Below, piece by piece: positions 1 to 7,906 of a stretch of 7,906 nt of DNA; positions within the stretch are counted from its first letter, which is position 1; the number at the start of each line of letters is the position of its first letter. Source of the stretch: Rhodosalinus sp041685465 (lineage in GTDB: Bacteria; Pseudomonadota; Alphaproteobacteria; Rhodobacterales; Rhodobacteraceae); contig NZ_JAWLFS010000142.1 in assembly GCF_041685465.1 (NCBI RefSeq), positions 1 through 7,906 on the forward strand, written 5' to 3'. Below the pieces are notes generated by a model. That model was given only the letters and a program-made list of their open reading frames with translations. It had not been told where the DNA came from and searched no databases. The position numbers were made by a program, and so were the translations under genes.

Positions 1-99
1 CGTGATCGCCGCCGTCAGCGTCGTCTTGCCGTGGTCAACGTGACCCACCGTCCCGATGTTCACGTGCGGCTTGCTGCGTTCGAACTTTGCCTTTGCCAT
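1..99 (-). CDS. tuf: Elongation factor Tu, N-terminal fragment (cut by the window edge)
   Basis: The first 33 codons of EF-Tu, the GTPase that brings aminoacyl-tRNA to the ribosomal A site; the rest lies beyond the left edge. The peptide begins MAKAKFERSKPHVNIGTVGH and runs into the G1 nucleotide-binding loop GHVDHGKT (residues 19-26), which is diagnostic for EF-Tu. The ATG at 99-97 is fixed by a full Shine-Dalgarno sequence AAGGAGG (112-106) with 6 nt spacing, the best ribosome binding site in the window and fitting for a very abundant protein. It lies 81 bp downstream of fusA on the same strand, the usual last position of the str operon. I saw no separate promoter in the gap, so cotranscription with fusA is likely. 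Whether this is the only tuf copy cannot be told from here. Confidence 0.97.
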   Translation of the reverse strand, partial: MAKAKFERSKPHVNIGTVGHVDHGKTTLTAAIT

Positions 100-122
100 G
101 CCTGGCCTCCTTTTCGTCTCAC

Positions 123-176
123 GGTGCGTGCCGGGCACGCACCCTACGGGGTAGGGTGCGTGGATCCCCACGCACC
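123..176. repeat. Double palindrome with facing GTAG heads in the fusA-tuf gap (REP/BIME-like)
   Basis: Two palindromes lie back to back. One is GGTGCGTGC, 3-nt loop, GCACGCACC (123-131 with 135-143). The other is GGTGCGTGG, 4-nt loop, CCACGCACC (155-163 with 168-176). Each has a GTAG tetranucleotide at its inner side: minus strand at 147-144, plus strand at 151-154, with GGG between them. The inner arms also pair as a perfect 12-bp stem with a 3-nt loop (136-147 with 151-162). So two outer hairpins compete with one central hairpin. A GTAG head before an imperfect palindrome is a known mark of REP sequences linked to REP-associated tyrosine transposases, and inverted pairs of REPs form BIMEs. 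Calling this a REP pair is inference, since only one copy is visible here. There is no U-tract, so it is not a standard intrinsic terminator. Confidence 0.7.
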
Positions 177-180
177 GCGG

Positions 181-2322
181 TTATGCGTATTTCGCCTGAA
201 TCTCGTCCGAGATGTTCTGCGGGACCGGCTCGTAGTGGTCGAACTGCATCGTGAACTGCGCGCGGCCCGAGGACATGGAGCGCAGGTTGTTGATGTAGCC
301 GAACATGTTCGCCAGCGGCACGAAGGCCTCGATCGCGATCGCGTTGCCGCGCGGGTCCTGTCCCTGCACCTGCCCGCGCCGCGAGGTCAGGTCGCCGATG
401 ATGCTGCCGGTGTATTCCTCCGGGGTGATCACCTCGACACGCATGACAGGCTCGAGAAGCTTCGCGCCGGCCTTCTTGAGACCCTCGCGCATGCACATGC
501 GGCTGGCGATCTCGAAGGCGAGCACCGAGGAGTCGACGTCGTGGTACTTGCCGTCCACCAGCGCCACCTTGAAGTCGATCACCGGGAAGCCGGCCACGGG
601 ACCCGAGTCCATCACGGACTGGATGCCCTTCTCGACACCGGGCACGTACTCCTTCGGCACCGTGCCGCCGACGATGCGGCTCTCGAAGCTGTAGCCCTCG
701 CCCGCCTCGGTCGGCGCGATTTCGAGCGCCACCTCGGCGAACTGACCGGAACCGCCTGTCTGCTTCTTGTGGGTATAGGTATGCTTCACCTGCTGCGAGA
801 TCGTCTCGCGATAGGCCACCTGCGGCGCGCCGATGTTGGCCTCGACCTTGAACTCGCGCTTCAGGCGATCGACGAGAATGTCGAGGTGAAGTTCGCCCAT
901 GCCCTTCATGATCGTCTGACCGGACTCGAGATCGGTCTCGACCCGGAACGACGGATCCTCCGCCGCGAGGCGCTGCAGGCCCGCCGACATCTTCTCCTGG
1001 TCGGCCTTGGTCTTGGGTTCGACCGCAATCTCGATCACCGGATCGGGGAAGGTCATCGTCTCGAGCACGACCGGCTTCGCGGAATCGCAGAGCGTGTCGC
1101 CCGTGGTCGTGTCCTTGAGACCCGCGAGCGCGATGATGTCGCCGGACCCGGCCCAGTCGATCTCCTCACGGGAGTTCGAGTGCATCATCATCATGCGCCC
1201 GATCCGCTCGCGCTTGCCCTTCGTGGCATTGAGGACGTTGTCGCCCTTCTTCATGTGTCCCGAGTAGATGCGGGTGAAGGTCAGCGAGCCGACGAAGGGG
1301 TCGTTCATGATCTTGAAGGCGAGGCCGGCGAAGGGCTCGTCGTCGCCCGGGCGGCGCTCGATGTTGCGTGTCTCGGTCTCGTCGTCCGGCGCGAAACCCT
1401 TGTAGGGCGGCACGTCGAGCGGACCGGGCAGGTAGTCGATCACCGCGTTCAGCATCGGCTGCACGCCCTTGTTCTTGAAGGCGGACCCCGCGAGCACCGG
1501 CACGAAGGAAAGCGAGAGCGTGCCCTTGCGGATGAGGCTGCGCAGCGTCGGAAGATCCGGTTCCTCGCCCTCGAGGTACTTTTCCATCGCCGCGTCGTCC
1601 TGCTCGACCGCGAGCTCGACGAGTTCGCCGCGCATCTCCTCGGCCTGGTCCTTCAGGTCGTCGCGGATGTCCTGGATGACCCAGGAGGCGCCGAGATCCT
1701 CGCCCTTCCAGACCCATTCCTTCATCGTCACCAGATCGACGATGCCCTCGAGCTTGTCCTCGGCCCCGATGGGCATCTGGATCGGCGCGGGGGTGGCCCC
1801 CGTGCGGTCCTTGATCATCTTCACGCAGTTGAAGAAGTCGGCCCCGAGCTTGTCCATCTTGTTGACGAAGACGATGCGCGGCACCTGGTAACGGTCCGCC
1901 TGTCGCCAGACGGTCTCGGTCTGGGGCTCGACGCCGGCGTTGGCGTCGAGCACCGCCACCGCCCCGTCGAGCACGGCGAGCGAGCGCTCCACCTCGATCG
2001 TGAAGTCGACGTGTCCCGGCGTGTCGATGATGTTGAAGCGGAACTTCGCCTCATCGGGCGTATCGCCGTAGATGCCGGTCGGGTTCTCCCCGTCCTCGGT
2101 GCGGAACCAGAAGGTCGTGGTCGCGGCCGAGGTGATCGTGATCCCCCGCTCCTGCTCCTGCTCCATCCAGTCCATGGTCGCGGCGCCGTCGTGCACCTCG
2201 CCGATCTTGTGCGAGCGGCCGGTGTAGAACAGGACGCGCTCGGTCGTCGTCGTCTTGCCGGCGTCGATATGCGCCATGATCCCGAAATTGCGGTAGCGCT
2301 CGAGCGAATAGTCGCGTTTCAT
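181..2322 (-). CDS. fusA: Elongation factor G (EF-G), translocase GTPase
   Basis: A complete 713-residue EF-G, which drives tRNA-mRNA translocation and, with ribosome recycling factor, splits ribosomes. GTPase motifs are all present: G1 AHIDAGKT (17-24), G2 RGITIT (59-64), G3 DTPGH (100-104), G4 NKMD (154-157) and G5 GSAFKNKG (279-286). Domain II lies around 310-410, domain III around 420-495 (GMGELHLD at 474-481), domain IV around 495-615 with the tip loop KYHDVDSS (592-599), and domain V after that. Length is slightly above the 704 residues of E. coli, mostly because of about 12 extra residues between the switch I region and G3 (about 71-97). The ATG at 2322 is chosen by homology of MKRDYSLERYRNFGIMAHID and by an AGAGGA ribosome binding site (2335-2330) with 7 nt spacing. 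It follows rpsG by 109 bp and precedes tuf by 81 bp, the str operon order. No broken motif is seen. Confidence 0.98.
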   Translation of the reverse strand: MKRDYSLERYRNFGIMAHIDAGKTTTTERVLFYTGRSHKIGEVHDGAATMDWMEQEQERGITITSAATTTFWFRTEDGENPTGIYGDTPDEAKFRFNIIDTPGHVDFTIEVERSLAVLDGAVAVLDANAGVEPQTETVWRQADRYQVPRIVFVNKMDKLGADFFNCVKMIKDRTGATPAPIQMPIGAEDKLEGIVDLVTMKEWVWKGEDLGASWVIQDIRDDLKDQAEEMRGELVELAVEQDDAAMEKYLEGEEPDLPTLRSLIRKGTLSLSFVPVLAGSAFKNKGVQPMLNAVIDYLPGPLDVPPYKGFAPDDETETRNIERRPGDDEPFAGLAFKIMNDPFVGSLTFTRIYSGHMKKGDNVLNATKGKRERIGRMMMMHSNSREEIDWAGSGDIIALAGLKDTTTGDTLCDSAKPVVLETMTFPDPVIEIAVEPKTKADQEKMSAGLQRLAAEDPSFRVETDLESGQTIMKGMGELHLDILVDRLKREFKVEANIGAPQVAYRETISQQVKHTYTHKKQTGGSGQFAEVALEIAPTEAGEGYSFESRIVGGTVPKEYVPGVEKGIQSVMDSGPVAGFPVIDFKVALVDGKYHDVDSSVLAFEIASRMCMREGLKKAGAKLLEPVMRVEVITPEEYTGSIIGDLTSRRGQVQGQDPRGNAIAIEAFVPLANMFGYINNLRSMSSGRAQFTMQFDHYEPVPQNISDEIQAKYA

Positions 2323-2342
2323 CCTTGCGTCCTCTAGGTCGT

Positions 2343-2357
2343 CCGGGCCACGCCCGG
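2343..2357. other. Small hairpin in the fusA leader
   Basis: A 6-bp perfect inverted repeat CCGGGC, CAC loop, GCCCGG. In the fusA-sense RNA it ends about 8 nt before the AGAGGA ribosome binding site. It may affect fusA translation initiation, but a stem this short is common in GC-rich DNA. Confidence 0.3.
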
Positions 2358-2399
2358 GGCTTCCCCATGTTCCGTATCGGCCGGCTGGGTCGGAAAGGC

Positions 2400-2426
2400 G
2401 GGCGGGCGGCCGTCCGCGCCCGGCCC
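2400..2426 (-). other. GC-rich stem-loop just after rpsG stop
   Basis: CGGGCG (2403-2408) pairs with CGCCCG (2417-2422) around an 8-nt loop. Three further G-C pairs (2400-2402 with 2424-2426) follow across a one-base bulge, giving about nine pairs. In the transcript it starts 5 nt after the rpsG stop codon. Only a short CTTTCC stretch follows, so a strong intrinsic terminator is unlikely. Plausible roles are partial attenuation, an RNA processing site or 3'-end protection between rpsG and fusA; none can be shown from sequence alone. Confidence 0.4.
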
Positions 2427-2431
2427 TCGGC

Positions 2432-2902
2432 TTACCAGCGGTAGTGGCTGAAGGCCTTGTTGGCCTCGGCCATCTTGTGCGTATCCTCGCGCTTCTTCAC
2501 GGCCGAACCGCGGGAGTTCACGGCATCCAGCAGCTCGGAGGCGAGGCGCTCTTCCATGGTGTTCTCGTTGCGCTTGCGGCAGGCGTCGATGAGCCAGCGC
2601 AGCGCCAGCGCCTCGCGGCGCTCGGGGCGCACCTCGACCGGCACCTGATAGGTGGCACCGCCCACGCGGCGCGAGCGGACCTCGACCGAGGGCTTGATGT
2701 TGTCGAGCGCCTCGTGGAAGATTTCGACCGGCGCACGCTTGACCTTCGTCTCCACCCGGTCGAGCGCATTGTAGACGATGCCCTCGGCGACCGACTTCTT
2801 GCCGTCGATCATCAGGTTGTTCATGAACTTGGTCAGCACCCGATCGCCGAATTTCGGGTCGGGCAGGATTTCACGTTTCTCGGCGCGATGACGGCGGGAC
2901 AT
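2432..2902 (-). CDS. rpsG: Small ribosomal subunit protein S7 (uS7)
   Basis: A complete 156-residue S7, the primary 16S rRNA-binding protein that nucleates assembly of the 30S head and lies near the tRNA exit site. The protein starts MSRRHRAEKREILPDPKFGD and carries the typical basic N-terminus, the conserved block around FMNNLMIDGKKSVAE (26-40), the beta-hairpin segment RRVGGATYQVPVEVRPERR (78-96) and the helical stretch LRWLIDACRKRNENTMEERL (101-120). Length matches the short form of the family. The start is fixed by AAGAGGA (2916-2910) 7 nt upstream, which overlaps the rpsL stop codon, so translation is probably coupled to rpsL. In E. coli S7 represses the str operon by binding a roughly 100-nt rpsL-rpsG intercistronic region. 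Here that gap is only 12 nt, so the same site cannot exist in the same place. Confidence 0.98.
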   Translation of the reverse strand: MSRRHRAEKREILPDPKFGDRVLTKFMNNLMIDGKKSVAEGIVYNALDRVETKVKRAPVEIFHEALDNIKPSVEVRSRRVGGATYQVPVEVRPERREALALRWLIDACRKRNENTMEERLASELLDAVNSRGSAVKKREDTHKMAEANKAFSHYRW

Positions 2903-2909
2903 CCTCTGT

Positions 2910-2916
2910 TCCTCTT
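2910..2916 (-). promoter_or_regulatory. rpsG ribosome binding site overlapping the rpsL stop codon
   Basis: On the minus strand AAGAGGA spans 2916-2910. Its first two bases are the last two bases of the rpsL TAA (2917-2915), and it lies 7 nt before the rpsG ATG. Ribosomes ending S12 synthesis would sit on the S7 initiation site, a common layout for translational coupling. Confidence 0.8.
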
Positions 2917-3286
2917 ACTTCGGGCGCTTGGCGCCGTATTTGGAGCGGCGCTGCCGGCGGTCCTTGACGCCCTGCGTGTCGAGCACGCCGCGCAGGATGT
3001 GGTAGCGCACGCCCGGAAGGTCCTTCACACGGCCACCACGGATCAGGACCACCGAGTGCTCCTGAAGATTGTGCTTCTCGCCGGGAATGTAGCTGATCAC
3101 CTCGTAGCCGTTGGTCAGGCGAACCTTCGCAACCTTCCGCATGGCCGAGTTCGGCTTCTTCGGCGTGGTCGTGTAGACCCGCGTGCAGACGCCGCGCTTC
3201 TGCGGGTTGCCCTCGAGATGCATCGACTTGTTCGACCGGGTCTTGGGCTGCCGCGGCTTGCGGATCAGCTGCTGGATCGTTGGCAT
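2915..3286 (-). CDS. rpsL: Small ribosomal subunit protein S12 (uS12)
   Basis: A complete 123-residue S12, part of the decoding centre of the 30S subunit and a determinant of translational accuracy. It begins MPTIQQLIRKPRQPKTRSNK and contains the family signature TTTPKKPNSAMRK (39-51) and the loop GGRVKDLPGVRYH (84-96). Lysines 43 and 88, where streptomycin-resistance substitutions usually fall, are both present, so the sequence is of the wild-type, drug-sensitive form. Asp89, the position methylthiolated by RimO in E. coli, is also there. The reading frame stays open upstream to an ATG at 3463, but the universal S12 N-terminus starts at 3286, so that start is used. The ribosome binding site is weak (GGGGAAGAGA, 3301-3292, 5 nt spacing). 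It is the first gene of the str operon here, 12 bp before rpsG. Confidence 0.98.
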   Translation of the reverse strand: MPTIQQLIRKPRQPKTRSNKSMHLEGNPQKRGVCTRVYTTTPKKPNSAMRKVAKVRLTNGYEVISYIPGEKHNLQEHSVVLIRGGRVKDLPGVRYHILRGVLDTQGVKDRRQRRSKYGAKRPK

Positions 3287-3498
3287 AAGGGTCTCTTCCC
3301 CGTTTGTCTCGTCCGCCGCGGCGGCCCGCGGCTGGCTTCCTCGGCGGCGCGCACGGCATCCGCGCAAAACTACAAGTGCCGCATTCAGCCCTTGCCTTCG
3401 GGCCGACGCGGCGGGCTTCCAGAGGATCGGGGCGGTCGCCCGGATCTTGGCCACTTCAGTCATGATGCCGGCGCCCTGAACAGTCCGGGGGCCGGGAT
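3287..3498 (-). other. Long 5' leader of the rpsL-rpsG-fusA-tuf transcript
   Basis: If transcription starts 7-8 nt after the -10 box, near 3498, the leader before rpsL is about 212 nt, far more than ribosome binding needs. It contains a 7-bp perfect stem with a 4-nt loop (GCCGCGG at 3315-3321 with CCGCGGC at 3326-3332) that ends about 29 nt before the rpsL ATG. It also contains a tiny open frame, Met-Arg-His-Leu-stop (3384-3370), preceded by AAGGG 4 nt upstream. A long leader before ribosomal protein genes often carries autoregulation or attenuation. That role is inferred, not shown. I recognise no known riboswitch here. Confidence 0.45.
3315..3332. other. Perfect GC stem-loop in the rpsL leader
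   Basis: GCCGCGG, loop CGGC, CCGCGGC: seven pairs. It lies upstream of the weak rpsL ribosome binding site and has no U-tract in either direction. It could be a protein-binding or translational control hairpin, but stems like this arise easily in sequence this GC-rich. Confidence 0.4.
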
Positions 3499-3504
3499 GC
3501 GGCG

Positions 3505-3533
3505 CGTATAGGCAGAGTCGCGAGGGTTGTCAA
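3505..3533 (-). promoter_or_regulatory. Housekeeping sigma-factor promoter for the str operon
   Basis: On the minus strand TTGACA (3533-3528) is followed by exactly 17 nt and then TATACG (3510-3505). The -35 is a perfect consensus hexamer and the -10 keeps TATA. This is the clearest promoter in the window and points toward rpsL, with expected start near 3498. The upstream part overlaps one arm of a spaced inverted repeat (3521-3579). The -35 box sits in a 9-bp palindrome GTTGTCAAC (3526-3534), so TTGTCA also reads on the plus strand. No -10 box follows it there at 16-18 bp, so a divergent promoter from the same box is not supported. Confidence 0.85.
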
Positions 3534-3579
3534 CAGCCCGCCGACGCTTGCCGTGCGGGGCGCCGCGGTGCAACCCTCG
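3521..3579. repeat. Spaced 9-bp inverted repeat over the str promoter
   Basis: CGAGGGTTG (3521-3529) and its exact reverse complement CAACCCTCG (3571-3579) are separated by 41 bp, so the arms are 50 bp apart, near five helical turns. The left arm covers the spacer and the first bases of the -35 of the rpsL promoter. The right arm lies 28 bp before the glycosyltransferase start codon. This is a possible paired regulator site acting on both divergent genes. A chance match of this length in a region this size is not rare enough to exclude. Confidence 0.4.
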
Positions 3580-3606
3580 TCCCGGTCTTTCGGAACGGGC
3601 ACACCC

Positions 3607-4413
3607 ATGCAGATCATCGGCTTCTGCCGCTTCTCCTACCCCGCCGAGGGCGGCTTTCAGGTGGAGCACGACGACATCGCCACACGCATCGCCTATCTCT
3701 ACGCGCCCGAGCGGATCGAGGCGCGGTTCCGCCAGTTCGAGACGATCTGCCTGCCCGGCATCGCGGCCCAGACGGACCCCGAGTTCACCTTCCTCGTGCT
3801 CGTGGGCGAAGCGATGCCCGCCCCCCTGCGCGCGCGGCTCGAGGGGCTGCTGGCCGCAGTACCGCAGGCGCGGATCGTCGCGCGTCCGCCCGGACCCCAC
3901 CGCCAGGTCTGTCAGGAGGTCATCAACGACGCGCGCGACATGGACGAGCCCTGCGTGATGTTCCGGCACGACGACGACGACGCTGTGGCGGTGACCTTCG
4001 TGGAGCGCCTGCGCGCCGCCGCGCGGGATTGCGCGGCGCTCACCCGGTCGCACCGGATGGTCGGATTCGACTGGAACCGCGGCTGGGTCGGACGCCCGAC
4101 CGCGCAGGGTCTCCGCGCCGAGCCGACCGTCACACCCTACTGGGGCGTTGCACAGGCGGCGGCGGTGCAGCCGGGGGTCCGGCTCACGCTGATGAACTTC
4201 GCGCACAACAGGATCAATCGATTCATGCCGACCGTGACCTTCACGCACGAGGACATGTACCTGCGCGGTCACAACGACCACAACGACTCTCGCCAGAAGG
4301 CGCATGTCGCGCCGGCGGAGCTGCCACTTCTCGACGCGGCGGGCGAGGCGCATTTCCGCGAGCGCTTCGCGATCGACGCCGACCGCGTGCGCGCGGTTTT
4401 CGCAGCCCCCTGA
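3607..4413 (+). CDS. Putative rhamnosyltransferase-family glycosyltransferase
   Basis: A 268-residue protein starting MQIIGFCRFSYPAEGGFQVE. From its wording I place it in the family annotated as putative rhamnosyl transferase, found in Rhodobacteraceae and other bacteria; actual donor and acceptor sugars are unknown. Visible features are an N-terminal beta-strand start, the segment QTDPEFTFLVLVGE (55-68) typical of a GT-A type fold, an acidic motif RHDDDDAV (120-127) that probably serves as the metal and nucleotide-sugar DxD site, and a conserved polar stretch RGHNDHNDSRQKAH (220-233). There is no signal peptide or membrane span, so it is expected in the cytoplasm or at the inner face of the membrane. 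The start at 3607 is preferred over an in-frame ATG at 3553 because the family-like sequence begins there. Its ribosome binding site is weak (GGAA/ACGGG region). It opposes every other gene in the window. Confidence 0.8.
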   Translation: MQIIGFCRFSYPAEGGFQVEHDDIATRIAYLYAPERIEARFRQFETICLPGIAAQTDPEFTFLVLVGEAMPAPLRARLEGLLAAVPQARIVARPPGPHRQVCQEVINDARDMDEPCVMFRHDDDDAVAVTFVERLRAAARDCAALTRSHRMVGFDWNRGWVGRPTAQGLRAEPTVTPYWGVAQAAAVQPGVRLTLMNFAHNRINRFMPTVTFTHEDMYLRGHNDHNDSRQKAHVAPAELPLLDAAGEAHFRERFAIDADRVRAVFAAP

Positions 4414-4420
4414 CACGGCA

Positions 4421-4446
4421 GCGGCGGCGCCCGGAAGCGCCGCCGC
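4421..4446. terminator. Convergent stem-loop, possible bidirectional terminator
   Basis: GCGGCGGCGC (4421-4430) pairs perfectly with GCGCCGCCGC (4437-4446) around a 6-nt loop: ten G-C pairs. It begins 7 bp after the glycosyltransferase stop and 36 bp after the rpoC stop, in the gap where the two convergent genes meet. No run of T follows on either strand, so it lacks the full form of an intrinsic terminator. U-poor hairpins at gene ends are common in GC-rich alphaproteobacteria, where Rho may do the release. Confidence 0.6.
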
Positions 4447-4482
4447 CCGATACTGCATGGCCGGCCCCGAGGGACCGAGCGA

Positions 4483-7906
<3,424 letters not shown>

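Noticed and set aside
31..2337. 768-codon open frame on the plus strand, opposite fusA and tuf
   Set aside because: It lies codon-for-codon opposite a certain EF-G gene in GC-rich DNA, where the complementary frame rarely meets stop codons. The peptide is rich in Arg, His, Leu and Asp with no family resemblance and no ribosome binding site.
3287..3463. In-frame 59-codon extension of rpsL from an ATG at 3463
   Set aside because: S12 starts at MPTIQQLIRKP throughout bacteria. An open frame of 59 codons at this base composition has roughly a one in five chance of arising at random, and there is no good ribosome binding site before 3463.
2444..3511. 355-codon open frame on the plus strand opposite rpsG and rpsL
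   Set aside because: Antisense shadow covering two certain ribosomal protein genes; no ribosome binding site and no recognisable domain.
3527..3532. TTGTCA on the plus strand as a divergent -35 box for the glycosyltransferase
   Set aside because: No -10-like hexamer occurs 16-18 bp downstream; that stretch is GC-rich (around 3549-3556).
3553..3606. 18-residue upstream start for the glycosyltransferase
   Set aside because: The added residues look non-conserved and lie within the divergent regulatory region. MQIIGFCRFSYP at 3607 fits the expected start of the family.
3460..4458. 332-codon open frame on the minus strand opposite the glycosyltransferase gene
   Set aside because: Antisense shadow; the product has no family resemblance, whereas the plus-strand reading gives a coherent glycosyltransferase-like protein.

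Overview
This is a GC-rich stretch of the core translation and transcription locus of an alphaproteobacterium, most likely a member of the Rhodobacteraceae. That placement is an inference from EF-G and RNA polymerase beta' protein wording and from the gene order rpoC, rpsL, rpsG, fusA, tuf. No search was run. Nearly everything is read on the minus strand. The window cuts through rpoC at the right edge and tuf at the left edge.

Layout from right to left, in the direction of transcription. Positions 4483-7906 hold the C-terminal four fifths of rpoC. Positions 4414-4482 are a short convergent gap with a perfect 10-bp stem-loop that may end transcripts from both sides. Positions 3607-4413 hold the only plus-strand gene, a putative rhamnosyltransferase-type glycosyltransferase, placed between the rpo and str blocks. 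Positions 3287-3606 are a 320-bp divergent region. It has a strong promoter (TTGACA, 17 bp, TATACG) reading toward rpsL, a leader of about 210 nt, and a spaced 9-bp inverted repeat that covers part of the -35 box. Then follow rpsL (2915-3286), rpsG (2432-2902), fusA (181-2322) and the first 33 codons of tuf (1-99).

The str block (S12, S7, EF-G, EF-Tu) reads as one operon driven from the promoter near 3505-3533. rpsL and rpsG are only 12 bp apart and the rpsG ribosome binding site overlaps the rpsL stop codon. The rpsG-fusA gap (109 bp) and the fusA-tuf gap (81 bp) hold hairpins. The fusA-tuf gap is the most structured non-coding piece: two inverted palindromes with GTAG heads facing each other, which resembles a REP/BIME-type repeat. 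It could also fold in two mutually exclusive ways.

The coding content is ordinary housekeeping. I see no new defence, mobile or biosynthetic system here. The points worth a second look are the non-coding elements and the opposed glycosyltransferase gene.
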